NCBI GenBank assembly: GCA_029881255.1
Contig: JAOUMY010000008.1
Span: forward strand, 124,001-188,000
DNA length: 64,000 bases
Source: Gammaproteobacteria bacterium
GTDB taxonomy: Bacteria > Pseudomonadota > Gammaproteobacteria > S012-40
Direction of reading: 5' to 3'
Shown: piece after piece, positions 26,567 through 36,560 of the stretch
Layout of the letters: the number at the start of each line of letters is the position of its first letter
How positions within the stretch are numbered: position 1 is the first letter of the stretch
Translations under genes and position numbers: made by a program
The notes under the pieces: model-generated
Database searches by the model: none
What the model saw: the letters and a program-made list of their open reading frames with translations, nothing else
Told to the model about the DNA's origin: nothing

Positions 26567-27364
26567 TTAGCGAAAGAGCTTGCCCAGCCCGGCATAGCTA
26601 ATGCCAAACGTCGCCGCCATGATGTTTTCAGATGCGCCGGCAACATCAAACAGGCTGGGTGTAATTGGCAGCGTTTGCAGCTTTAGTTGGTATTCCCAAT
26701 TTGGGAGCGATTGATAATAAAGACCAGCGGAAAATGTCATTCCGATATTTTTATCGGTGTCCTCGGAGGTACCCAGACTGGAATCATTAATTCGATAGGT
26801 CACGTTCCAGGACGACATTCCCAACGAGGCTGCGAACAACAATCTTCCATTTGTTGGAAAATAGGATTGGACAAAAGATAGTTTGAAACGGGTACTGATC
26901 TCAAATGCCAGCGCCGTTACGCTTGCGGATTCCTGGATGTCGTCGCCATAGGTATCAACATATTGTGTAGTAGGCTGCCCCATATTCAACCAACTGAATT
27001 GAATACCTATGCGTTCATCAAAGGGATACGCAAGACTGAAACTATAGGCTTGTGTATCCGCCTCCATGCGTAGAAAGCGTGACTGGCCGATATTAGCTGA
27101 AAAAGCGATATTGCTTAGATTATCCTTCCAGGTGATATTCTTGGCCCAGTATTGAGTTCGACCCCACATACCCTTTGGTGCGTCTGCGGCAATCTTGTTG
27201 GTTTCAACAGGCGGCGAGCTACCGTTTTCATCGCTGACGATAAGCTCAGTGTTTGTTTCAGGAGCGACGGGGCCGGGGGTTTCCTCGGCATAGAGTTGCG
27301 TTGTCCACGTCAGCAGTACGTAGACCAGTAGCAGCGTTTTCGGCCGAATGGCAGTTATATTCAT
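26567..27364 (-). CDS. Predicted outer-membrane beta-barrel protein
   Basis: 265 residues with signal peptide (KTLLLVYVLLTWTTQLYA-EE), a Pro/Glu-rich linker to about residue 60, and then alternating hydrophobic beta strands: NIAFSANIGQSRFLRMEADT, YSFSLAYPFDERIGIQFSWL, VTALAFEISTRFKLSF, RLLFAASLGMSSWNVTYRI and MTFSAGLYYQSLPNWEYQLK. The 8-10 strand size and ending KLFR fit a small OmpA/OmpW-like barrel. No specific family is recognised. It is divergent from the giant adhesin gene and 116 bases downstream of the antiporter start, so it is probably its own transcript. Confidence 0.75.
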   Translation of the reverse strand: MNITAIRPKTLLLVYVLLTWTTQLYAEETPGPVAPETNTELIVSDENGSSPPVETNKIAADAPKGMWGRTQYWAKNITWKDNLSNIAFSANIGQSRFLRMEADTQAYSFSLAYPFDERIGIQFSWLNMGQPTTQYVDTYGDDIQESASVTALAFEISTRFKLSFVQSYFPTNGRLLFAASLGMSSWNVTYRINDSSLGTSEDTDKNIGMTFSAGLYYQSLPNWEYQLKLQTLPITPSLFDVAGASENIMAATFGISYAGLGKLFR

Positions 27365-27752
27365 TAGATTCTCTTACGTGCATAAACGGGGTTTCTCAAC
27401 ACCTGTGCTTTATTTATCGTTCAAATTCAATAGCTCCTTTAGAATTAAGAAGCTATCAAATTGCCGCTGCCGTAAGAGCTAGTTTTGAATACTCTGTTTT
27501 TGAATGAGAACAGAATATCACGCTATTAGCGACGGGTTTATAGTCAGTCTTTAGTGCGTACTTCGCAGTTTCATTACTGAATTCCCGATTTTTTGCGTGA
27601 CCCTCTTCACATTTTTCATGTGACGCAAGCCCACGACAGATTGTAAACCTGTGCGAAACAATTCGTTTGTCCGAAACATAAGCCATACAAATAACCAGGG
27701 ACCGGGATTGATATTCAGTCTTGGAATGAATACAAAAAGAGAGATTTGGTTT
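27365..27752. other. Divergent intergenic region between barrel gene and giant surface protein
   Basis: 388 bases without a supportable gene. It must carry promoters for both flanking genes. It is AT-rich and holds a nested inverted repeat at 27593-27628 and an AGAGAG Shine-Dalgarno before the ATG at 27753. Reading frames that start at 27651 or 27726 continue into the adhesin but lack a ribosome site and would put 34 or 9 extra polar residues before its signal sequence. Confidence 0.6.
27593..27628. promoter_or_regulatory. Nested inverted repeat upstream of giant surface protein
   Basis: Outer arms TTGCGT (27593-27598) and ACGCAA (27623-27628) enclose inner arms CACAT and ATGTG around a five-base centre. 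The structure lies about 125 bases before the adhesin start, where a promoter, operator or leader hairpin would be expected. The inner TCACAT...ATGTGA is a reversed arrangement of a CRP site, so CRP is not supported. No known family of operators is recognised. Confidence 0.4.
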
Positions 27753-30700
27753 ATGCGTAGCGTCAACACGATTGAAAAATTATTTCACATGCCTGCCATC
27801 TATATGGGCATGTTGCTGCTGGGAATAACAGGTGGCGTCGCCACACTGTTGACGGTGAACAGTCAATTCACTCTAAACTCATCGATTACCAATTCGGATT
27901 GGTTTGCGGATGCAACACAAGACATTCGTCAACGCGAATATTTTGCCAGTTACGCGACACAAACCGTTTTTCCCGAACATGACAAGCTGCTACAGGCACC
28001 AAACCGTGCGCAACACTTTCGCAGCTATTTTCTGCCAGACCGCATCGCGCTAGTTCCACGTACCTATGACATTAGCGATACGAAGTCTAACTGGCAGTGG
28101 AGTCTACGTCTTTCCGACGTCAATGCGGACGGAACACAAATACCACTGCAAAGCGCCGTCATTGCCAATAACAAGAATCGCGTTGAGTACCAGCGCGGCA
28201 ATCTCGTCGAATGGTATATCAACAACAACAAAGGCCTTGAGCAAGGCTTCACCTTAAACGAATCACCACTGGAAAAAGACATTAATACCTTGCGTCTGAG
28301 CATGGAAGTAGAGGGGTCTCTCTACCCTCGCCTGTCCGCAAAGCGTGATGCGCTGACTTTCATCAATGAACGTGGCGTACAAATCATCAATTTCGGTCAC
28401 CTCGTTACCTACGACGCCGATAATAAGGTGCTGCCTTCCCATTTCGAATTGCGCAACCACACGCTTAGCATCGTGGTCGATACGCGCAACGCGGTATACC
28501 CGATTACCATCGACCCACTCGCTACTTCTGCCGATTGGATAGAAGACAGCCCGCAGGCCGATGCGGAATTTGCCTACGCGGTTGCATCGGCTGGTGACGT
28601 CAACGGCGATGGTTATAGCGATGTCATTATTGGTTCACGCCTCTACGACAACGGAAGCATCGATGAAGGGATGGCCTTTGTCTATCACGGTTCAGCAACC
28701 GGACTGCCAGCGACTGCAAACTGGACTGTAGATATCAATATCGCAGGTGCCGAATTCGGTACCGTGGTCGCCGGAATCGGCGACGTCAATGGTGACGGCT
28801 ATACCGATGTCGCGGTCGGCGGCAGAAATTACTCCAATGGACAGGCAACTGAAGGCGCGGTGTTTGTTTATCACGGATCAGCTAGCGGCCTACCTGTCAC
28901 TGATGACTGGTTTATCGAAGGCAATGTCGCCAGTATCGAACTCGGCTACTCCATCGGTAGCGCAGGTGACGTCAACGGTGACGGCTATTCTGACTTGGCA
29001 ATCAGCGCCCGACTATACTCCAACGGTCAAGCCAGTGAAGGTATTGCCTACGTCTTTCACGGTTCTGCTAGTGGTTTGCCCGATGGCAATTCTGACGGAC
29101 AAGGCCTGACCAGTGAAGCGAGCTGGTCGTACGAACCAAACGTGGCAAATGCACGCTTTGGCGATTCATCTATCGGCACAGCAGGCGACGTCAACGGCGA
29201 CGGATACAGTGACTTACTTGTAGGCGCGAGACGCTGGAGTAATGATGGCGGAACTACCACCGAAGGTCGCGCCTACCTATTCTACGGTTCCGCATCCGGC
29301 CTGTCCGCAAGTGAAGACTGGAAAGTGGAAAGCGATATGGACGGCTCCTGGTTTGGCCGTAGTGTTGCCACCGCTGGCGACGTCAATGGCGACGGTTATA
29401 GCGACATCGTTATCGGCGCAGGTCGATACATGAATGGACAGACTGACGAAGGTGCGGTGTTTGTCTTTCACGGCTCTGCCAGCGGCCTGCCCGACGCGGG
29501 CGCCGACGGACTTGCACACCTGTCCGACGCAAGTTGGTCAGCTGAAGGCAATGCCATCGATACCGAACTTGGCTACTGGGTTGCCAGCGCCGGTGATGTC
29601 AATGGCGACGGCTATGCCGACATCATCGTTGGCGCACGCCTATACGACAACGGCCAGACCGACGAAGGTGGCGCGTTTGTCTATTTAGGTTCGAGTAGCG
29701 GTCTATCTACAGTCGCAGACTGGTCTGCTGAAAGTGACTACGCCGGTGCCCAAATGGGGCGCACTGTCGCCTCGGCTGGCGACGTCAACGGCGACGGATT
29801 CTCCGACATCATCGTCGGTGCGCCTTTCTATAATCAGGTCGTGACCAATGACGGTCGCGCCTATGTTTATTATGGTTCTGCCGATGGTCCCGCAAGCGCC
29901 TCAAGCTGGACAGTCGACAGCAATCAGGGAACGGCTAACTTAGGTATTTCGGTCGCCTCTGCCGGCGACGTCAACGGTGACGGCTACGAAGATATCGCCA
30001 TCGGTGCGAGTACTTTCGATAATGGTCAAACCGACGAAGGTCGTGTGTTCGTCTATCACGGTGCCGCCGGTGGTCCATCGACTACTGCCGACTGGACCGC
30101 TGAAAGCGATCAGGCTAGCGCCAATTTCGGTGTTTCACTAGCATCGGCTGGCGACGTCAATGGCGATGGCTATGCCGACCTGGTCGTCGGCGCAAATCTC
30201 TACGACAACGGCGAAAGCGATGAGGGACGCGCCTTTGTCTATTACGGTAGTGGCACGGGGCTCTCGGCAACGGCCGACTGGACCATGGAAAGCAATCAGG
30301 CCAGCGCCAATTACGGTATCAGTGTTAATTCCGCAGGTGATGTAAACGGTGACGGCTACGCCGATGTCATCGTCGGTGCAAACCTGTATGACAATGGTCA
30401 GGCCTCGGAAGGTGCCGCGTTTATCTACTATGGCGCAACTACGGGTCTATCAACGTTTACAGACTGGCAAGTAGAATCCAATTCCATTAGCGCTGAATTT
30501 GGTATCAGCGTAGCCTCGGCCGGTGACGTCAATGGCGATGGTTTTGACGATGTCGTCATCGGTGCCAATAAATTTACCAATGGACAAACTGCCGAAGGTG
30601 GCGCGTTCGTCTATCACGGTTCGGTTAGCGGAGTTGCTACCAGTGCCAACTGGAGTTTCGAAAGTAATCAGGCCAATGCCGAACTCGGTGTGAGCGTTGC

Positions 30701-33700
30701 CAGTGCCGGCGACGTCAATGGCGACGGCTATGCCGATCTCGCCGTCGGTGCCAATTTATATGACAGCGGCCAGACCGACGAAGGTGTGGTGTTAGTCTTC
30801 CACGGTTCGGGAACAGGTCTAAACACCTCGGCCAACTGGACAGGTCAAATCAATCAGGCCAATGCCAATTACGGTATCAGCGTCGCCTCGGCGGGTGATA
30901 TCAATGGCGATAAATATTCGGATTTAATCGTTGGTGCCAACCTGTATGACAACGGCCAGAACGATGAAGGTGGCGCGTTTGTTTACTATGGTTCTTCCAC
31001 CGGCTTGTCCGCCTCTGCTGACGCGAGTTTAGAAATCAATCAAGCCAGCGCCCAATTCGGTATCGCGGTAGCCAGTGCCGGTGATACCAATGGTGATGGT
31101 CTTGCCGATGTTATCGTCGGCGCGAATCTTTACGACAACGGCACCACCGACGAAGGTGGCGCGTTTATGTTTATCAGCAATGGCGAAGGCAAAACACTCA
31201 CGCCACGCATGAAGAATTCCGGCGACACCGGACCGGTTGCCTTTAAAGGCGCATCCGATAGTCGAACACAATTCCGTATCGCCGTTAACGCACGTCATCC
31301 TTATGGGCGCGGTGATCACAAACTGGAATGGGAAGTAAAACCGGCCGGAACCCCGTTTGATGGAACCGGCACCTCACTCAGTTCCACCTGGACCAATAGT
31401 GGTGTTAGCGGTGGCAGCATTAGCGAAGCAGTGACCGGTTTGACCGCGGGTGCCGCCTATCACTGGCGCGCACGTCTGGTCTATGACCTGGCAACCGCAC
31501 CTGAACAACAATACAGCCGTTGGTTTAGTCCGGTACGCAACGCACATTCGGAAATCGACGTGCGCGCCGGTACTCAAATCGATATGTCGGTGACGGTAAG
31601 CGACACGGTTGACCCGGTGCCATTGGGCAATAATTTCGATTACGTTATTCAAGCCAGCAATGCCGGTCCCGATACCGCCACCGGTATCATCGTGACCGCG
31701 GTATTGCCGACGAAAGCTAGTTACAGCACGTATTCGGGTGCAGGTTGGAGTTGTGCTAACGCCAGCGGCACGGTGACCTGTCGCCTGGCATCGATAGCCT
31801 CTGGCGCGAATAGCACAGTTAATCTGACCATGACCGCAACGACGAGCGGAAGTGATAGCGTTAGCGTAACCGTTAGCGCGCGTCAGCCAGACACCAATGG
31901 TACGAACAATAGCGATAGCGAAACCACCATCATGAATACGCCTCCGGTAGGTGTGAATGACAGTGCTTCGACTAACGAAGACACTGCGGTGCTTACTGGA
32001 AACGTTCTGACCAATGACACCGACGCCGACTCGGATACGCTAAGTGTCAGCGCTGCTGATGCAACGTCGGCTAACAGCGGTAGCGTTACCAACCACGGCA
32101 ACGGTACCTTTACCTATACGCCACCGGCCAATTACAACGGTTCTGACACGTTTAACTACACCGTCAGTGATGGCAACGGTGGTACTGACACCGCAACCGT
32201 TACGATTACGGTCAATCCAGTGAATGACGCACCGGTCGCAACAGATGATACGGCGACGACGAATGAAGACACGGGCGTTCTCACTGGCAACGTGTTGGCC
32301 AATGACACCGATATCGATGGCGACGGCCTGTCTGTGAGCGCGGCCGATGCCAGCTCGGCTAATGGCGGTAGCGTTACCAATCACGGAAACGGTACGTTTA
32401 CCTTTACACCAGCCGCCAACTACAACGGCAGCGATACATTTAACTATACTGTCAGCGATGGTAACGGCGGCACCGATACCGGAACGGTAACGGTAACCGT
32501 TAATCCAATCAATGACGCGCCAGTTGGGGTTAACGATACGGCCTCGACTAATGAGGACACTGCGGTTCTTACCGGCAACGTCTTGACTAATGACACCGAC
32601 CCGGAAGGCGACACACTATCTATTGCAACTGCGGATACCACTTCAGTCAGCGGTGGTAGCGTAACCAATCATGGCAACGGTACGTTTACCTATACGCCTG
32701 CGGCCAATTTCAATGGCAGCGACAGCTTTACTTACACCTTGAGCGACGGCAACGGTGGAACCGACACCGCGACTGTCAATCTGACCGTCAATCCTGTCAA
32801 TGACGCGCCAGTTGGGGTTAACGACAGCGCGAGCACCAATGAAGACACGGCAGTACTCACCGGCAATGTGTTGAGCAATGACACAGACATCGAAGGTGAT
32901 ACCTTGTCGGTTAGCGCGGCCGATGCAACTTCCGCCAATAGCGGTAGTGTGACCAATCACGGTAACGGCACGTTTACCTACACACCACCTGCCAACTTCA
33001 ACGGAACAGATACGTTTAACTATACTGTTAGCGATGGCAACGGCGGCACTGACACCGCGACCGTAACCATTACAGTAAATGCGGTGAACGATGCGCCGGT
33101 CGGCGTGAACGATACAGCTTCAACAAATGAAGACAGTGGCGTTACCACCGGTAATGTATTGACCAACGACACCGACACCGAAGGCGATACCCTGAGTGTT
33201 GCAGCGGCAGACGCCAGTTCGGCGCAAGGTGGTTCTGTAGTCAATCACGGCAACGGTACTTTCACTTACACACCACCGGCAAACTTTAACGGCAGCGATA
33301 GTTTTAACTACACCGTTAGCGATGGCAATGGTGGAACCGATACCGCCACGGTCAATCTGACCGTGAATCCGGTAAACGATGCGCCAGTGGCCAATGACGA
33401 TACGGCCAGCACCGCGGAAGATACGCCGGTACTGACCAGCACCGTACTGATTAACGATAGTGATATCGATGGCGACACGCTGAGTATTTCTGCGGCAGAC
33501 GCCACTTCAGTACAAGGTGGTACGGTGGTCAATCACGGCAACGGTACGTTTACCTATACACCACCAGCCAACTTCAGCGGCGGCGACAGCTTCACCTATA
33601 CCATTAGCGATGGTAATGGTGGTACTGACACCGCGACAGTGAATATTTCCCTGACCGGCGTTAACGATGCACCGGTTGCGACAGCAGATAGTTTTAGCGT

Positions 33701-36494
33701 GAACGAAGATATTGCCTTGTTAACCGGCAACGTACTCGCTAATGATAGCGACGTCGATGGCGACACACTAAGCGTGGCCAGCGCAGATACAAGCTCGGCC
33801 AATAGTGGAAGCGTCGTCAACAATGCCAATGGCACGTTTACCTATACGCCAGCGGCAAACTTCAACGGTACAGACACGTTCAACTACACCGTGAGCGATG
33901 GCAATGGCGGTAGCGACACGGCGACAGTGACGATTACGGTCAATCCGATTAACGATGCGCCAGTCGGTACCGACGACACCTACTCCTCACCGGAAGATAC
34001 GATCTTTAACGTACCGAATGTGTTGACGAATGACGTCGATGTGGACGGTGACACGATTAGTGTTACGAGCGCGGATGGTACATCTGCGCAAGGCGGAACC
34101 GTGGTCAACAATAGCGACGGCACCTTTATCTACACGCCTGTGTTGAACTTCGTCGGTAGCGATAGTTTCAACTACACTATCAGCGATGGTAATGGTGGCA
34201 GTGGTTCTGCAACAGTGAACCTGACAATCACCGCGTCGAACGATGCGCCGGTTGCGGTAAACGACAGTGAAACCACAGCGGAAGACACACCGTTTACGAC
34301 GGCCAATGTCATGACTAATGACACCGATTCCGATGGCGACACTTTATCTATTACAGGTTTTACCACGACCTCGGCCTTCGGTGGCGTCGTCAGTCATAAT
34401 GGCGATGGCACGTTTAACTATACGCCGACGGCCAACTTCAACGGCACCGATAACTTCGATTACACCGTAAGCGATGGCAATGGTGGCAGTGACAGCGGTC
34501 GTGTGTATATCACGGTCACAGCAGTCAACGATATGCCTGTTGCCAATAACGACACGCTAATCACCAATGAAGACGTGATGATGGTCAGCGGCAACGTGTT
34601 GAGCAATGACAGCGATATCGATGGTGATACATTGACCGTCATAGGCGCAGACACTGCCTCGGTGAACGGTGGTTTTGTGGTCAACCACGGCAATGGCTCC
34701 TTCACATATACACCGGCCTCGAACTTCAGTGGTAGCGACTCGTTTAATTACACGATATCCGATGGTAATGGTGGAACTGATGTGGGTACGGTTGTTGTCA
34801 CGGTGAATGGTACTAACGATATACCGGTAGCCGGCAATGACAGCGCCGCAACATCGGAAGACACGACTGTCACTATCAACAATGTTCTGCTTAACGACAC
34901 CGACGCCGATGGTGACGTTCTCAGCGTTTACTTCGCTGATAGTCTATCAGTCGAAGGTGGTAAGGTCGTTAATCTGAACAACGGACAGTTTACCTACACG
35001 CCTCCACCAAACTTTACCGGTGTGGACAGTTTTATGTATCTGGCCGCCGACACCAGTCTCGGAACCGATGTGGCCACAGTAACAATTACCGTTACACCGG
35101 TCGCCGACGCGCCGATTACGGTTGAGGACAAAGTCATAACAGACGAAGATACACCGATAACGATTATCGATATCATCGCCAATGACTACGATCCGGATGG
35201 TGACGCCATTACGCTTACTAGCGTAGACACGGTGTCGGTCAATGGCGGGCAAATTGTCGACCTCGGTGAAAACGCCTACCGTTATCTTCCACGCGAAAAC
35301 TTCTTCGGTCCGGATAGCTTCGGCTACACCATAGAAGACTCGACTGGATTGACAGCAACAGGTACTGTTTCAGTTACCGTGAATTCTATCGGTGACGCAC
35401 CAGTGCTCACGATGAAAGACATCAACGGTATTGTCGTCATGCAAGGCCAGTCGACATCCTTCAATGTCATGGTTACTGATCCGGATCAACAAGGTTCGTA
35501 TACCTTGAGTGCCTCGGCCAGTGCCTTGGGTATCTTTGAATTCAAAGGCGACAAGGTCAAGTTCACCGGTACTGTTGCCGGTTCCGAAACTGTGGATATC
35601 ATTGCCACTGACGAAGGCGGTCTCAGTAGTAGCAAGACACTGTCTGTAGTGGTAAATGCTGCGAATCTCCTCGACAGCAACGACGATGGCGTGACAGACG
35701 CACAGGCTATGGCCATCGGTATAGATCCCAAGGCTTCGCAGGCAGACACCGACGGTGATGGCATTCCGGACAAATATGAAATCGGTGATCCAAACAATCC
35801 GACAGACAGTGATGGCGATGGCATTATCGACGCGCTGGAATATGGTGATGCGGCCAATGATGCAACGCGCGCCAATATCGCTATAAGCGATCACGTATCC
35901 AATCTGGGTTCACTCGGTGATTTGTCAGAACAAATCGTTGAACTTGGGCTGAGTGCGAATAGCCAATTCGTGGCCAATAATCACGAAACCTTGGGGGCTA
36001 TGAACAAGCCTTTCGAGAATATTCCGCTGATTACCGAGGCCTCGACAGGTGTAGAAGACACCGCGTATGGCTATCCGCTTGGTATATATGACGCGAGCAT
36101 TTCCACATCGGAAGGCACGACAACATTGACACTCAAATTCCCAGAAGGCGTGGATATTCCTGAGAACGCAGTCATCCGTTACCTGGATCAAAACAATCAG
36201 TGGCAAACGGCGACCGATGCGGTCATCGATCGCAGCACAGGCGAAGTGCACATACCGTTGACTGATGCGGGTTCTATGGACCGTGACCTCAAACCTGAAC
36301 TGATCAACAGCATTGTTGGTGTTGGTGTTCCCGGTTGGGAGGGTAAAGGTGAAACCATTAAGAGTTATAAATGGTCACTGGGCGGCGGTGGATGTTCCAT
36401 CGGCAAGAGCGACAAGGTTGATCCGTTCTTCCCTGCAATACTTATGATGTCGCTGTTACACTTGGGAATGCGTCGACGTCGAAGAGCGCAGTAA
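27753..36494 (+). CDS. Giant secreted repeat protein: FG-GAP propeller plus tandem cadherin-like domains with C-terminal sorting tail
   Basis: About 2,913 residues from the ATG at 27753 (AGAGAG upstream). Order: hydrophobic signal (AIYMGMLLLGITGGVATLL), a unique domain, 14 FG-GAP repeats of about 62 residues (SAGDVNGDGYSDVIIG type; DVNGDGYxD calcium loops as in integrin propellers), a fibronectin-like and a DUF11-like domain, 12 tandem cadherin-like repeats of 96 residues (NEDTAVLTGNVLTNDTD ... GSDTFNYTVSDGNGGTDTAT), an Ig-like domain, TSP3-like calcium loops (DTDGDGIPD, DSDGDGIID), a choice-of-anchor-like domain and a tail GGGGCSIG, DPFFP, hydrophobic span, RRRRR. The tail resembles JDVT-CTERM sorting signals. 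Likely a calcium-stiffened surface adhesin. Confidence 0.92.
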   Translation: MRSVNTIEKLFHMPAIYMGMLLLGITGGVATLLTVNSQFTLNSSITNSDWFADATQDIRQREYFASYATQTVFPEHDKLLQAPNRAQHFRSYFLPDRIALVPRTYDISDTKSNWQWSLRLSDVNADGTQIPLQSAVIANNKNRVEYQRGNLVEWYINNNKGLEQGFTLNESPLEKDINTLRLSMEVEGSLYPRLSAKRDALTFINERGVQIINFGHLVTYDADNKVLPSHFELRNHTLSIVVDTRNAVYPITIDPLATSADWIEDSPQADAEFAYAVASAGDVNGDGYSDVIIGSRLYDNGSIDEGMAFVYHGSATGLPATANWTVDINIAGAEFGTVVAGIGDVNGDGYTDVAVGGRNYSNGQATEGAVFVYHGSASGLPVTDDWFIEGNVASIELGYSIGSAGDVNGDGYSDLAISARLYSNGQASEGIAYVFHGSASGLPDGNSDGQGLTSEASWSYEPNVANARFGDSSIGTAGDVNGDGYSDLLVGARRWSNDGGTTTEGRAYLFYGSASGLSASEDWKVESDMDGSWFGRSVATAGDVNGDGYSDIVIGAGRYMNGQTDEGAVFVFHGSASGLPDAGADGLAHLSDASWSAEGNAIDTELGYWVASAGDVNGDGYADIIVGARLYDNGQTDEGGAFVYLGSSSGLSTVADWSAESDYAGAQMGRTVASAGDVNGDGFSDIIVGAPFYNQVVTNDGRAYVYYGSADGPASASSWTVDSNQGTANLGISVASAGDVNGDGYEDIAIGASTFDNGQTDEGRVFVYHGAAGGPSTTADWTAESDQASANFGVSLASAGDVNGDGYADLVVGANLYDNGESDEGRAFVYYGSGTGLSATADWTMESNQASANYGISVNSAGDVNGDGYADVIVGANLYDNGQASEGAAFIYYGATTGLSTFTDWQVESNSISAEFGISVASAGDVNGDGFDDVVIGANKFTNGQTAEGGAFVYHGSVSGVATSANWSFESNQANAELGVSVASAGDVNGDGYADLAVGANLYDSGQTDEGVVLVFHGSGTGLNTSANWTGQINQANANYGISVASAGDINGDKYSDLIVGANLYDNGQNDEGGAFVYYGSSTGLSASADASLEINQASAQFGIAVASAGDTNGDGLADVIVGANLYDNGTTDEGGAFMFISNGEGKTLTPRMKNSGDTGPVAFKGASDSRTQFRIAVNARHPYGRGDHKLEWEVKPAGTPFDGTGTSLSSTWTNSGVSGGSISEAVTGLTAGAAYHWRARLVYDLATAPEQQYSRWFSPVRNAHSEIDVRAGTQIDMSVTVSDTVDPVPLGNNFDYVIQASNAGPDTATGIIVTAVLPTKASYSTYSGAGWSCANASGTVTCRLASIASGANSTVNLTMTATTSGSDSVSVTVSARQPDTNGTNNSDSETTIMNTPPVGVNDSASTNEDTAVLTGNVLTNDTDADSDTLSVSAADATSANSGSVTNHGNGTFTYTPPANYNGSDTFNYTVSDGNGGTDTATVTITVNPVNDAPVATDDTATTNEDTGVLTGNVLANDTDIDGDGLSVSAADASSANGGSVTNHGNGTFTFTPAANYNGSDTFNYTVSDGNGGTDTGTVTVTVNPINDAPVGVNDTASTNEDTAVLTGNVLTNDTDPEGDTLSIATADTTSVSGGSVTNHGNGTFTYTPAANFNGSDSFTYTLSDGNGGTDTATVNLTVNPVNDAPVGVNDSASTNEDTAVLTGNVLSNDTDIEGDTLSVSAADATSANSGSVTNHGNGTFTYTPPANFNGTDTFNYTVSDGNGGTDTATVTITVNAVNDAPVGVNDTASTNEDSGVTTGNVLTNDTDTEGDTLSVAAADASSAQGGSVVNHGNGTFTYTPPANFNGSDSFNYTVSDGNGGTDTATVNLTVNPVNDAPVANDDTASTAEDTPVLTSTVLINDSDIDGDTLSISAADATSVQGGTVVNHGNGTFTYTPPANFSGGDSFTYTISDGNGGTDTATVNISLTGVNDAPVATADSFSVNEDIALLTGNVLANDSDVDGDTLSVASADTSSANSGSVVNNANGTFTYTPAANFNGTDTFNYTVSDGNGGSDTATVTITVNPINDAPVGTDDTYSSPEDTIFNVPNVLTNDVDVDGDTISVTSADGTSAQGGTVVNNSDGTFIYTPVLNFVGSDSFNYTISDGNGGSGSATVNLTITASNDAPVAVNDSETTAEDTPFTTANVMTNDTDSDGDTLSITGFTTTSAFGGVVSHNGDGTFNYTPTANFNGTDNFDYTVSDGNGGSDSGRVYITVTAVNDMPVANNDTLITNEDVMMVSGNVLSNDSDIDGDTLTVIGADTASVNGGFVVNHGNGSFTYTPASNFSGSDSFNYTISDGNGGTDVGTVVVTVNGTNDIPVAGNDSAATSEDTTVTINNVLLNDTDADGDVLSVYFADSLSVEGGKVVNLNNGQFTYTPPPNFTGVDSFMYLAADTSLGTDVATVTITVTPVADAPITVEDKVITDEDTPITIIDIIANDYDPDGDAITLTSVDTVSVNGGQIVDLGENAYRYLPRENFFGPDSFGYTIEDSTGLTATGTVSVTVNSIGDAPVLTMKDINGIVVMQGQSTSFNVMVTDPDQQGSYTLSASASALGIFEFKGDKVKFTGTVAGSETVDIIATDEGGLSSSKTLSVVVNAANLLDSNDDGVTDAQAMAIGIDPKASQADTDGDGIPDKYEIGDPNNPTDSDGDGIIDALEYGDAANDATRANIAISDHVSNLGSLGDLSEQIVELGLSANSQFVANNHETLGAMNKPFENIPLITEASTGVEDTAYGYPLGIYDASISTSEGTTTLTLKFPEGVDIPENAVIRYLDQNNQWQTATDAVIDRSTGEVHIPLTDAGSMDRDLKPELINSIVGVGVPGWEGKGETIKSYKWSLGGGGCSIGKSDKVDPFFPAILMMSLLHLGMRRRRRAQ
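28545..31190 (+). repeat. 14 tandem FG-GAP-coding repeats, period about 186 bp
   Basis: Each unit encodes one FG-GAP blade with a central calcium loop of the form GDVNGDGYxD and a YDNGQTDEG turn. Most units are 62 codons (186 bp); units 3, 4 and 5 carry insertions of a few to about ten codons. DNA identity is highest among units 8-14, where blocks such as GGCGACGTCAATGGCGACGG recur, so recent unit duplication or gene conversion is likely there. Confidence 0.9.
31944..35399 (+). repeat. 12 tandem cadherin-like repeats of exactly 288 bp
   Basis: Units run PV...ND(A/I/M) and each codes 96 residues; 12 x 288 = 3,456 bp matches the interval exactly, so no unit has gained or lost a codon. Units 1-7 are the most alike and units 8-12 progressively diverge; 11 and 12 lose the SDGNGG turn. 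A degenerate Ig-like unit follows from 35400. Confidence 0.92.
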
Positions 36495-36520
36495 TCGTAC
36501 TGCTTTCCAATAACGCACAT

Positions 36521-36560
36521 AAATCCGGGAAATGAATATTCATTTCCCGGATTTTCTATT
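36521..36560 (+). terminator. Terminator after giant surface protein gene
   Basis: A perfect 34-bp palindrome (36521-36537 with 36538-36554) forms a long hairpin followed by TTTTCTATTTCG, 26 bases after the stop. The symmetric A- and T-flanks would also allow termination from the other strand. Confidence 0.88.

Noticed and set aside
27607-27623. CRP-like site TCACAT...ATGTGA.
   Set aside because: The half-sites are in the opposite order to the CRP consensus (TGTGA-N6-TCACA) and the spacing does not fit.
27590-27660. Type I cyclic-di-GMP riboswitch upstream of the giant surface protein, suggested by GACGCAAGCC.
   Set aside because: The paired conserved GGGCAAACC-type segment and the second stem are missing.
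32156-34705. Series of similar antisense open frames of about 74 codons spaced 288 bp apart.
   Set aside because: They mirror the cadherin-like repeats on the other strand; their spacing equals the repeat unit, they lack ribosome sites and show no independent pattern.
31944-35399. Possible CRISPR or satellite array because of regular repeats.
   Set aside because: Units are 288 bp, continuous, in frame and code for a known domain; there are no short repeats with unique spacers.
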